NCBI RefSeq assembly: GCF_042652185.1
Contig: NZ_JBHSIX010000014.1
Reading direction: 5' to 3' (one strand)
DNA: 64,000 bases
From: Actinacidiphila fildesensis
GTDB lineage: Bacteria; Actinomycetota; Actinomycetes; Streptomycetales; Streptomycetaceae
A model generated the notes under the pieces. The model ran no database searches and was not told the origin of the DNA. It saw only the letters and a list, made by a program, of their open reading frames with translations. The translations under genes and the position numbers were made by a program. Each line of letters opens with the position of its first letter. Position 1 is the first letter of the stretch. Shown piece after piece: positions 35,731 to 43,781 of the stretch.

Positions 35731-37422
35731 TCAGTTGGCGACAGAGGTGCTGGTCTCGTTGCGCAACTCGCGCAGTCGGTGCAGCACGCCCCTGTGCTCG
35801 CCGCCGAGCAGGTCGTGCAGGGCGCGGTACTCGGCGAACAGCCGGTCGTACGCGTCGGCACGGGCCGCGTCCGGGAGGTACCGGTCACGGTGCACCCGCC
35901 CCATCGCCTCGGCCGCGGCCGGCACGTTCTCGTACGCCCCGGCCGCCACCGCCGCGTGGATGGCGGAGCCCAGCGCCGGCGCCTGTTCGGAGGCGGCGAC
36001 GCTCAGCGGACGGCGCAGCACGTCCGCGTAGATCTGCATCAGCAGCGCGTTCCTGGTGAGGCCTCCGGCCACCGTGAAGCGGGTGACGGGGACGCCGGAC
36101 TTCTCGAAGGCCTCGACGATGACCCGGGTGCCGAAGGCGGTCGACTCGAGCAGCGCGCGGTAGATGTCCGGCGGCCGGGTGGCCAGCGTGGCACCGACCA
36201 GCACTCCGGAGAGCCGGTGGTCGACCAGCACCGAGCGGTTGCCGTTCCACCAGTCGAGCGCCACCAGGCCGTGCCCGCCGACCGGTTGACCGGCGGCCAG
36301 CCGGGTCAGCAGCTCGTGCACGCTGATGTCCTCGGCGACGGCCTGTTCGTGGAAGACGGGCGGGACACCGTGCTCGACGTACCAACCGAAGATGTCGCCG
36401 ACGCCGCTCTGCCCGGCTTCGTAACCCCACAGCCCGTCGACCACTCCCCCGTCGACCACCCCGCACATGCCGGGGACCTCGGCCACCTGCTCGCCGTTGA
36501 GGATGTGGCAGGTGGAGGTGCCCATGACGGCGAGCAGCTCGCCGGGTCCGGCCGACCGTGCCGCCGGGGCGGTGACATGGGCGTCCACGTTGCCGACCGC
36601 GACGGCGATGCCTTCGGGCAGTCCCGTCCAGGCGGCGGCCCGGGCCGTCAGGCCGCCGGCCCGGCCGCCCAGCGGGGAGAGCGGGTGCTCCAGCCTGGTC
36701 CGCGCGAAGTCCGCGAAGCCGGGGTTGAGAGCGGCCAGGTACCCGGTCGACGGGTAGCCACCGTTCTGGTGGATCCCCTTGTATCCGGCCGTACAGGTGT
36801 TGCGGGTCTCGACGCCGGTGAGCTGCCAGACGATCCAGTCCGCCGCCTCGATCCAGCGGTCCGTGCGTCCGTAGGTGTCCGGGTCCTCCTCCAGCACCTG
36901 GAGGGCCTTGGCATACTGCCACTCGGAGGAGATCAGACCGCCGTAACGGGCGATCCAGTCCTCACCGCGCTCATGGGCCAGCGCGGTGATCCGGTCGGCC
37001 TGGGGCTGGGCCGCATGGTGCTTCCATAGCTTCGGCCAGGCGTGCGGCCGGGATCCCAGCTCCGGACGGAGGCAGAGCGGGGTGCCGTCGGCGCTGGTGG
37101 GAAGGCAGGTGGAGGCCGTGAAGTCGGTGCCGATGCCGATCACCGTGGCGGGGTCGATCCCGGCGGCGGCGATGGCCTCGGGGACGGCTCGCCGGATCAC
37201 GTCCAGCCAGTCCTCGGGATGCTGGAGCGCCCAGTCCGGTGGAAGCGGGGCGTCGGTACCGGGCAACCGGTCGTCGATCACCGCGTGTGCGTACGCATGG
37301 ACGGCGCTGCCGACTTCGGCACCGTCCGAGACGCGGACGACGACGGCGCGGCCGGAGAGCGTGCCGTAGTCGATCCCCAGGACATAGCCGGGCCGAGAGG
37401 AATTGTTAGCGTTAACACTCAT
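35731..37422 (-). CDS. araB: Ribulokinase
   Basis: This 563-residue FGGY-family kinase shows LGIDYGTLSGRAVVVRVSDG (N-terminal phosphate-binding motif), IGTDFTASTCLPT, and GVGDIFGWYVEHG. ALDWWNGNRSVLVD and a C-terminal VAGGLTRNALLMQIYADVLRRP complete the kinase fold. It phosphorylates L-ribulose. The ATG at 37422 follows GGAAAG with good spacing. The first codons (MSVNANNSS) are encoded by a LacI-type operator at 37404-37417, an unusual arrangement in which the operator is inside the reading frame. It leads the araB-araD-araA operon, which reads on toward the furanose importer. Confidence 0.96.
   Translation of the reverse strand: MSVNANNSSRPGYVLGIDYGTLSGRAVVVRVSDGAEVGSAVHAYAHAVIDDRLPGTDAPLPPDWALQHPEDWLDVIRRAVPEAIAAAGIDPATVIGIGTDFTASTCLPTSADGTPLCLRPELGSRPHAWPKLWKHHAAQPQADRITALAHERGEDWIARYGGLISSEWQYAKALQVLEEDPDTYGRTDRWIEAADWIVWQLTGVETRNTCTAGYKGIHQNGGYPSTGYLAALNPGFADFARTRLEHPLSPLGGRAGGLTARAAAWTGLPEGIAVAVGNVDAHVTAPAARSAGPGELLAVMGTSTCHILNGEQVAEVPGMCGVVDGGVVDGLWGYEAGQSGVGDIFGWYVEHGVPPVFHEQAVAEDISVHELLTRLAAGQPVGGHGLVALDWWNGNRSVLVDHRLSGVLVGATLATRPPDIYRALLESTAFGTRVIVEAFEKSGVPVTRFTVAGGLTRNALLMQIYADVLRRPLSVAASEQAPALGSAIHAAVAAGAYENVPAAAEAMGRVHRDRYLPDAARADAYDRLFAEYRALHDLLGGEHRGVLHRLRELRNETSTSVAN
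37404..37417. promoter_or_regulatory. LacI-type operator inside araB codons 2-7
   Basis: TGTTAGCGTTAACA has perfect arms TGTTA/TAACA around GCGT. The 17-nt string TGTTAGCGTTAACACTC is repeated exactly at 40826-40842 before the ChvE-like gene. It lies within the araB coding start, so a repressor here would act as a roadblock or cover initial transcription. Confidence 0.8.
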
Positions 37423-37536
37423 GGGTCGCGCTTTCCGTTCAAGATGGTGGAGCCGTGGGGTACAACGAGTGGGGCTGGTCTCCGACGCGCAGCCGACCAC
37501 CCCGGAATGTTGCACCGAGGTTACCGACCCCCAGAG

Positions 37537-37550
37537 TGTGAGCGTTAACA
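37537..37550. promoter_or_regulatory. LacI-type operator in the araB / pectate lyase 2 divergent region
   Basis: TGTGAGCGTTAACA differs at one base from the araB site (T to G at position 4). It lies about 115 bp upstream of araB and 180 bp upstream of pectate lyase 2, so it may act on both. The rest of 37423-37730 contains no gene I can support. Confidence 0.7.
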
Positions 37551-37730
37551 AGAGGTGGCGTCAATGCTCCGCGCTGGTCACAAATCGACAACGGCCGGGG
37601 TTCCGCGACGGCTCCGGTTCAGCCATCGGGCATCTCCGGCGAAGAAATCTCCTGATCGGCGGCAACCTTCCGGGCAGCCGTGGCAACTGAAGAGCCGAAC
37701 CCTCACTTCGCACCGGAGGAACGACTTCAC

Positions 37731-39089
37731 GTGTCTGCCCCCTTGCACCGCCGCAAGCCGTCCCGACGCCTGATGGCACTGATCGGCGTCGCCTCCCTGG
37801 CGGCCGCCGGCCTCGCCGTCGTGCCCCTGACCACGGGCGCCGGCGCCGCCGCCGTCGACCTCGCGCATGCGGCCCTGCCCGCCGACGACGGCTGGGCCGC
37901 CACCGGCTCGGGCACCACCGGCGGCCAGACCGCCGACACCGCTCACACCTTCACCGTCTCCACCAGGGCCCAACTGGCCAAGGCTCTCAAGGCCGGCCCC
38001 ATCGGCGCGCCACGGATCATCCAGGTCAAGGGCGTCGTCGACGCCAACACCGACGACTCGGGCAAGACCCTCGGCTGCGCGGACTACGCCGCCGGCACCG
38101 GCTACTCGCTCAGCGCCTACCTCAAGGCCTACGACCCGGCGACCTGGGGCCGCGGCAAACTGCCCACCGGCCAGCAGGAGTCGGCACGCGACGCGGCGCA
38201 GGACCGGCAGGCCGCGCGCGTGGTCCTGACCGTCCCCTCCCGCACCACGATCGTCGGCGTGCCCGGCTCGGGTGCGGCGATCGTCGGCGGCAGCCTCCAG
38301 GTGAAGAACGCGGACAACGTCATCATCCGCAACCTCAACCTCACCGACACTCGTGACTGCTTCCCCCAGTGGGACCCGACCGACGGCTCGACCGGGAACT
38401 GGAACTCCCAGTACGACGCGGTCACGGTGCGCGGCTCCACGCACGTGTGGGCCGACCACAACACCTTCGGCGACGGCCCGCACTACGACAGGGCGAACCC
38501 GTCCTACTTCGGGCGCGAGTACCAGGTCCACGACGGCGCCCTGGACATCACCAACGCCTCCGACCTCGTCACCGTCGAGTACAACCGGTTCGCCAACCAC
38601 GACAAGACCATGCTCATCGGCAGCAGCGACAAGGACACCAGGCTGCGGGTGACGCTCCACCACAACGTCTTCCAGGGCATCGTCCAGCGCGCCCCGCTCG
38701 CCCGGGTCGGCCAGATACACCTGTACGACAACTACTACGACACGGCGACGCTCAACAACTACACCCACGGCTACAGCGTCAACGCACGCGCCAAGGCCCA
38801 GGTCGTCGCCCAGAACAACTACTGGGCCCTGTCCGGCGACCGGAAGGCCTCACAACTGCTCAGCGGGGACGGGACCGGCTCGGTGGCGGGCAGCGGCAAC
38901 CTGGTCAACGGCACCGTGACCGACCTCGTCGCCGCATACAACGCCGAGCACTCCGCCAAGAAGATCAAGACGTCCGTGAACTGGACACCCAAGCTGACGG
39001 CGGGCCTGGAGCCCGCCGCCGGGCTGCCCGCCGCACTCGCCAAGAAGGCGGGCGCGGGCGTCCTCACCGCCGCAGGCGGCACCTCCTGA
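37731..39089 (+). CDS. Secreted pectate lyase, PL1 family (copy 2)
   Basis: This 452-residue PL1 lyase starts at GTG 37731, chosen because GGAGG lies at 37715-37719; an upstream in-frame ATG has no ribosome site. The signal peptide (basic PLHRRKPSRR then a hydrophobic core) ends near GAGAA. Core motifs parallel pectate lyase 1: FPQWDPTDGSTGNW, VWADHNTF, NHDKTMLIGSSD, and the catalytic RxPxxR as RAPLARVGQ. The end carries a short Ala/Lys-rich tail. It diverges from araB and probably shares the arabinose-type operator, linking homogalacturonan cutting with release of arabinan-bearing pectin. Confidence 0.92.
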   Translation: MSAPLHRRKPSRRLMALIGVASLAAAGLAVVPLTTGAGAAAVDLAHAALPADDGWAATGSGTTGGQTADTAHTFTVSTRAQLAKALKAGPIGAPRIIQVKGVVDANTDDSGKTLGCADYAAGTGYSLSAYLKAYDPATWGRGKLPTGQQESARDAAQDRQAARVVLTVPSRTTIVGVPGSGAAIVGGSLQVKNADNVIIRNLNLTDTRDCFPQWDPTDGSTGNWNSQYDAVTVRGSTHVWADHNTFGDGPHYDRANPSYFGREYQVHDGALDITNASDLVTVEYNRFANHDKTMLIGSSDKDTRLRVTLHHNVFQGIVQRAPLARVGQIHLYDNYYDTATLNNYTHGYSVNARAKAQVVAQNNYWALSGDRKASQLLSGDGTGSVAGSGNLVNGTVTDLVAAYNAEHSAKKIKTSVNWTPKLTAGLEPAAGLPAALAKKAGAGVLTAAGGTS

Positions 39090-39158
39090 CTCCGCACCGG
39101 ACGTCCCGTACCCCTGGGGCCCGTCGTCGACCAGCGGTTGCTAAGCTGCCTCCCTGTA

Positions 39159-39172
39159 TGTGAACGCTCACA
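39159..39172. promoter_or_regulatory. LacI-type operator upstream of the sigma factor gene
   Basis: TGTGAACGCTCACA (minus strand TGTGAGCGTTCACA) differs at one base from the 37537 site and sits 24 bp before the sigma factor ATG. The longer match ATGTGAACGCTCACAT is a 16-bp dyad with one mismatched pair. Confidence 0.6.
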
Positions 39173-39195
39173 TTCCTGGAGAGGTCGCAACGGAC

Positions 39196-39720
39196 ATGCT
39201 TCTCGAGGACGCATCTGCCGAGTTCCACGACTTCTTCGAGCGCCACTACGCCGAGCTCGCCCGCCTCGCCCATCTCCTGACGGGCGAGGCGGACGCGGCG
39301 GACGACCTCGCCGCGGACGCGCTGACCGCGCTCTGGCACCGCTGGGACCGCGTGCGACAGGCCGACCACCCCGTCGCCTACGCCCGGGGTGTGGTGTCAA
39401 ACATGGCGCGCAACCGCATCCGCGGCGCGGTCCGTGAGCGCCGCCGCGTCGCGTTGTTCTGGAGCCGGCACGGCGACGGTGCGGAGGACCCGGACGTCGC
39501 GGCCGTCCTGGACGTCCGCACGGCGCTCGACCGGCTCCCCTTCCGCAAACGCGCGTGCGTGGTGCTGCGGCACGCCTTCGACCTCTCGGAGAAGGACACC
39601 GCGCTCGCCCTGGGGATATCGGTCGGTACGGTGAAGAGCCAGACCTCCAAGGGCCTGGCGGAGCTGGAACGCACCCTCAGCGGACAGGCCGCCGAGGAAC
39701 TCGCGGGGAGGAGGAACTGA
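39196..39720 (+). CDS. ECF RNA polymerase sigma factor, SigE family
   Basis: This 174-residue sigma factor has region 2 (FHDFFERHYAELARLAHLLTGEADAADDLAADALTALWHRW) and a short linker. Region 4 has an HTH (KRACVVLRHAFDLSEKDTALALGISVGTVKSQTSKGLAELERTL). There is no C-terminal extension. ATG 39196 is preferred (GGAGAGG 11 nt upstream); an in-frame GTG at 39160 would place the operator inside the coding sequence. It overlaps the next, frameshifted gene by one base (TGATG), a usual arrangement for sigma factor and membrane partner. Confidence 0.88.
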   Translation: MLLEDASAEFHDFFERHYAELARLAHLLTGEADAADDLAADALTALWHRWDRVRQADHPVAYARGVVSNMARNRIRGAVRERRRVALFWSRHGDGAEDPDVAAVLDVRTALDRLPFRKRACVVLRHAFDLSEKDTALALGISVGTVKSQTSKGLAELERTLSGQAAEELAGRRN

Positions 39721-40560
39721 TGGACGACATAGGCAACCAGCTGCGGCGGGCCGCCGCTGCCCATCAACCGGATCGCGCGCGCATGCTCGCCCGCGTTCAG
39801 CGCGGCATGCTCTCCTCGTCCGCCACCGATACCGCCGACTTCGACTCTCCCGGTGCCCGCACGGCACCGCAACCGGATCGCCCAGTCCTGGCCGAAGGTC
39901 GTGCTCACCACACTCGCGACCGCCGCGACCCTGGCCGTCGGAGGGTTCGCCGTCGGTGCCGTCGTCCACGGTCATGAACCGCGGCAGGAGTCCGCCGCAG
40001 GCCCCGGGACAACGCTGGCACCCGGTTCCCCGTCCCCGCACGCCGCCGGCCCCGGTCAGCAGGACCCCACCACACCGCCGCCCGCCGGGACCGGCCGCCC
40101 ATCGGCGCCGCCCACCACACCCGGACCCGGCCACACGTCCGCAACGCCGCCGAGCCGTCCGCACACCGAGGACGGACCCCTGTGGGCGGACGGATCCGTC
40201 GATCCCCACAGCAACAGCTTCTGGGCCCAGAGCAACGTCACCCTCAAGGCGCGGAAGCCCCTCACCGCGCTGAGCGTGGAGCTCCGCATCGCCCAGACCG
40301 GCGGTGTCCACAGCGCCGGCAGCTGGCAGACGCTGCCCGCCGCCGACTTCACCCTCTCCGTACGGGAGGAGGGCGACGCGCTCATCTACCGCTGGACCCT
40401 CAGAGCGGGCAGAACCGTCCCCGCGGGACAGCACGTCTTCGCCGGCCAGTACGACCACACCGCGGGGGGTCGGAACGCCAGGGCCGACAGCTACCGGGTG
40501 AACGCCGGCACGTCGGACGCGAAACCCGCGGTCTGGGGCGACTTCGCCCGCAGCACCTGA
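39720..40560 (+). pseudogene. Frameshifted membrane-anchored partner of the sigma factor
   Basis: Frame A from ATG 39720 encodes MDDIGNQLRRAAAAHQPDRA followed by RMLARVQRGM, the typical cytoplasmic start of streptomycete proteins encoded after SigE-family factors. The rest is in another frame from about 39853: RHRNRIAQSWPKVVLTTLAT, a membrane segment (ATLAVGGFAVGAVVHG), a Pro/Thr-rich linker, and an extracellular domain to 40560. One base of difference near 39850-39870 would join them. Either the gene is broken or the base calls are. The second part has only a weak GTG (39853) with no ribosome site. An anti-sigma role is possible but not shown. Confidence 0.75.
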
Positions 40561-40616
40561 GCGGCAGCGGGAGGCAAGAGAGCCCGTCGGCGGGACGCCC
40601 GCCCTCGGGGCGGCAT

Positions 40617-40636
40617 CCGCGCCTTAGAAGGCGCGG
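40617..40636. terminator. Hairpin after the sigma/partner genes
   Basis: CCGCGCC and GGCGCGG are 7-bp arms around TTAGAA, followed by CAACCTTTT. This is the best terminator candidate for the sigma factor transcript. Confidence 0.6.
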
Positions 40637-40812
40637 CAACCTTTTCGCCTGCGGTGGTGACTGGTGGGTGCGACAACCACCAACCGCCCCCAGGTAGATG
40701 AGGTCACGAAAACCACTCAGCACACAACACGCCACCGCCGGCGCCGGGGCGCCGTACAGGCGGCGGCCGCCCCCGCGGCGCCCTGCGATGCGAAACGGTG
40801 ACCCTCGGGCCC

Positions 40813-40840
40813 TTGACGCCCATTCTGTTAGCGTTAACAC
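40813..40840 (+). promoter_or_regulatory. Promoter with overlapping LacI-type operator for the ChvE-like importer
   Basis: TTGACG (40813-40818) and TAACAC (40835-40840) with a 16-bp spacer resemble a vegetative promoter. The operator TGTTAGCGTTAACA (40826-40839) covers the spacer and the -10 region. Repressor binding would block RNA polymerase directly. The predicted start site leaves a leader of roughly 200 nt. Confidence 0.55.
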
Positions 40841-41053
40841 TCTTGTAACGCCAGGCCAGCGACATGGTCGGGCCGGGCACCGGCGGGCTTGTCAGCAGCC
40901 ACCGGGCCCCTGTCGGCCGAGCCCGATCCGTGCGCGACCCCCGCGCCGTCATCGCACCCCGCCATCCACGGGGACTCGACCGGTCCGAGGACACCGGGTC
41001 ACGCGGAGGCCGTACGCGAATCTCGCTGACCGCGGCACATCACTGGAGGAAGT

Positions 41054-42151
41054 GTGCGGAAAATATCGACAGGCCTCGCCCTGGTTGCGCTAACAATGGT
41101 GTTGGCCGCCTGCGGACAAGCCGCCAACGGCGTCGGCCCCCACGCAAAACACGCTGATGCCAAGGGCGGCCTGGTGGGTATCGCGATGCCCACCAAATCC
41201 TCGGAACGCTGGATCAACGACGGCGCCAACATGGTGAAGCAGTTCCAGGCCAAGGGGTACAAGACCGATCTCCAGTACGGCGACAACGTCGTGGAGAACC
41301 AGGTGTCCCAGATCGAGAACATGGTCACCAAGGGCGCCCGGCTGCTGGTCATCGCCGCGGTCGACGGCTCGTCGCTCACCGATGTGCTGCAGAAGGCCGC
41401 CGACGCCGACATCCCGGTGATCTCCTACGACCGGCTCATCCTCGGCACCAAGAACGTCGACTACTACGCGACCTTCGACAACTACAAGGTCGGTGTCCTC
41501 CAGGGCACCTATATCGCCGACAAGCTCGGCCTCAAGGACGGCAAGGGGCCGTTCAACGTCGAGCTGTTCGGCGGCTCACCGGACGACAACAACTCCCCGT
41601 TCTTCTTCCAGGGCGCGATGAGTGTGCTCAAGCCGTACATGGCCGACAAGAAGCTCGTCGTCCGCAGCGGCCAGACCAACTTCAACCAGGTCGCCACCCT
41701 GCGCTGGGACGGCGGACTCGCGCAGTCCCGGATGGACAACCTGCTCAGCAAGTCCTACACGACGGCCCGGGTCGACGCTGTGCTCTCCCCCTACGACGGC
41801 ATCTCGATCGGTATCCTCTCCTCGCTCAAGGGCGTCGGTTACGGCGAGCCGGGTAAGGAACTGCCCATCGTCACCGGGCAGGACGCCGAGCTGGCGTCGG
41901 TGAAGTCCATCCTGGCCGGCGAGCAGACCCAGACCGTGTCCAAGGACACCCGCGCCCTCGCCAAGGTGGCCGTGCAGATGGGCGACGCGCTGCTCAGCGG
42001 CGGCAAGCCCCAGGTCAACGACACCAAGCAGTACAACAACGGCGCCAAGGTCGTGCCGGCCTTCCTGCTGCAGCCGGTCAGTGTCGACAAGGACAACTAC
42101 CGCAAGGTGCTGGTCGACAGCGGGCAGCTTTCCGCCGCTCAGCTCAAGTAG
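41054..42151 (+). CDS. Monosaccharide-binding lipoprotein, ChvE type
   Basis: This 365-residue PBP1-type lipoprotein (VRKISTGLALVALTMVLAAC, Cys20) has a mature domain typical of ChvE/XylF-like binders. Landmarks are GLVGIAMPTKSSERWINDGANMVKQFQAKGY, AAVDGSSLTDVLQKAADADIPVISYDRLI, NNSPFFFQGAMSVLKPY and AVLSPYDGISIGILSSLKGVGYG. ChvE-type proteins accept L-arabinose, D-galactose, D-xylose and related sugars. GTG 41054 follows GGAGGA at a short distance (about 4 nt). Operator sharing with araB makes arabinose or galactose likely ligands. Confidence 0.9.
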   Translation: MRKISTGLALVALTMVLAACGQAANGVGPHAKHADAKGGLVGIAMPTKSSERWINDGANMVKQFQAKGYKTDLQYGDNVVENQVSQIENMVTKGARLLVIAAVDGSSLTDVLQKAADADIPVISYDRLILGTKNVDYYATFDNYKVGVLQGTYIADKLGLKDGKGPFNVELFGGSPDDNNSPFFFQGAMSVLKPYMADKKLVVRSGQTNFNQVATLRWDGGLAQSRMDNLLSKSYTTARVDAVLSPYDGISIGILSSLKGVGYGEPGKELPIVTGQDAELASVKSILAGEQTQTVSKDTRALAKVAVQMGDALLSGGKPQVNDTKQYNNGAKVVPAFLLQPVSVDKDNYRKVLVDSGQLSAAQLK

Positions 42152-42230
42152 GGCGCCCTGGGCCGCTGTTTCCCACCGGCCGCCGAACTTCCCCGACCCG
42201 ACCCGTCCCCGACCCGAACGGATGCCCATC

Positions 42231-43778
42231 ATGGCCGGACCCGTCCTGGAGATGCGTTCGATCAGCAAGTCCTTCCCCGGCGTCAAAGCGCTCTCCGACG
42301 TCAATCTGAGCGTCGCACCCGGCGAAGTCCACGCCGTCTGCGGCGAGAACGGCGCCGGCAAGTCCACTCTGATGAAGGTGCTCAGCGGGGTGTACCCGCA
42401 CGGCACGTACGAGGGCGACATCCTCTTCGAGGGTGAGCCGTGCGCGTTCAAGGACATCCGGGCGAGCGAGCAGCACGGCATCGTGATCATCCACCAGGAA
42501 CTCGCCCTGGTGCCCTACCTCTCCATCGCGGAGAACATCTTCCTCGGCAACGAGCACGCCTCGCGCGGCATCATCAGCTGGCACCGCACCCTCACCCACG
42601 CGAAGAAGCTGCTCCAGCGGGTCGGTCTGCACGAGAACCCGCAGACCCGGATCGCGGACATCGGGGTGGGCAAACAGCAGTTGGTCGAGATCGCCAAGGC
42701 CCTCGCCAAGGAGGTCAAGCTCCTGATCCTGGACGAGCCGACAGCCGCGCTGAACGACGAGGACAGCCGCAAGCTGCTCGATCTCATCCTCGAACTCAAG
42801 GCGCAGGGGATCTCCTGCATCATCATCTCGCACAAGCTCAACGAGATCGCCCGCGTCGCCGACTCCGTCACCATCCTGCGGGACGGCCGGACCATCGAGA
42901 CCGTCGCCGTCGGCACCGAGGGCATCTCCGAGGACCGCATCATCCGGGGTATGGTCGGCCGCGACCTCGACCACCGCTACCCCGAGCGCACTCCCGACAT
43001 CGGCGACGTCGCATTCGCCATCGAGGACTGGACCGTCCTCCATCCGATCGACCACCAGCGCAAGGTGGTCGACGACGTCTCGGTTCATGTGCGGCGCGGC
43101 GAGATCGTGGGCGTCGCCGGCCTGATGGGCGCAGGCCGCACCGAGCTCGCGATGAGCGTCTTCGGCCGCTCCTACGGCCGCTACACCGGCGGCCGGGTGC
43201 TGTTGAACGGGGTGGAGATCAGGACGCGTACGGTTCCGGAGGCTATCGGGCACGGCCTCGCGTACGTCACCGAGGACCGCAAGCAGCTCGGGCTCAACCT
43301 GACCGAGGACATCAGCCGCAACATCTCGCTGAGCGCGCTCGGCAAGGTCTCCCGGCACGGCTGGGTCAACGAGCACGAGGAGATGCGGGTCGCGGAGAAG
43401 TTCCGCGCGTCGATGAACATCAAGGCGCCCTCGGTCTTCGCGGAGACCGGCAAGCTCAGCGGCGGCAACCAGCAGAAGGTCGTCCTCAGCAAGTGGATCT
43501 TCTCCGAGCCCGACGTGCTGATCCTCGACGAGCCCACCCGAGGCATCGACGTCGGCGCGAAGGCCGAGATCTACTCGGTGATCGCCGATCTGGCCGCTCA
43601 GGGCAAGGCGGTGCTGGTCATCTCCTCGGAGCTGCCCGAGCTGCTCGGCCTGTGCGACCGCATCTACACGATGGCCGAGGGCCGGCTCACCGGCGAGGTG
43701 GACCGCACCGACGCCACCCAGGAATCACTCATGCGCCTCATGACCGTGAGCGCGGCAACCCAGAACGAGCAGGTGTGA
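42231..43778 (+). CDS. Multiple-monosaccharide ABC transporter ATPase (MmsA/GguA)
   Basis: This 515-residue tandem ATPase has Walker A GENGAGKST, LLILDEPTAALNDEDS and LILDEPTRGIDVGAKAEIYS as Walker B regions, and the intact second signature LSGGNQQKVVLSKW. The first half has ADIGVGKQQLVEIAKALAK instead of the LSGGQ motif, a family trait. VLSGVYPHGTYEGDILFEGE and GYGR..GGRVLLNGVEI mark the GguA group. The start is ATG 42231 (MAGPVLEMRSI); ATG 42222 is in frame and possible. It is flanked by its binding protein and permease genes. Confidence 0.92.
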   Translation: MAGPVLEMRSISKSFPGVKALSDVNLSVAPGEVHAVCGENGAGKSTLMKVLSGVYPHGTYEGDILFEGEPCAFKDIRASEQHGIVIIHQELALVPYLSIAENIFLGNEHASRGIISWHRTLTHAKKLLQRVGLHENPQTRIADIGVGKQQLVEIAKALAKEVKLLILDEPTAALNDEDSRKLLDLILELKAQGISCIIISHKLNEIARVADSVTILRDGRTIETVAVGTEGISEDRIIRGMVGRDLDHRYPERTPDIGDVAFAIEDWTVLHPIDHQRKVVDDVSVHVRRGEIVGVAGLMGAGRTELAMSVFGRSYGRYTGGRVLLNGVEIRTRTVPEAIGHGLAYVTEDRKQLGLNLTEDISRNISLSALGKVSRHGWVNEHEEMRVAEKFRASMNIKAPSVFAETGKLSGGNQQKVVLSKWIFSEPDVLILDEPTRGIDVGAKAEIYSVIADLAAQGKAVLVISSELPELLGLCDRIYTMAEGRLTGEVDRTDATQESLMRLMTVSAATQNEQV

Positions 43779-43781
43779 CGC

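Larger units (their letters stand above)
40561..41053. other. 493-bp non-coding region upstream of the ChvE-like gene
   Basis: It contains a hairpin (40617-40636), a near inverted repeat around GGTGGGTGCGACAACCACC (40664-40682), a promoter/operator at 40813-40840 and a leader of about 200 nt before the GTG start at 41054. I see no supported gene in it. Confidence 0.7.

Noticed and set aside
39158..39163. ATG-TGA as a minimal leader before the sigma factor
   Set aside because: It is part of the palindromic operator; there is no evidence of translation.
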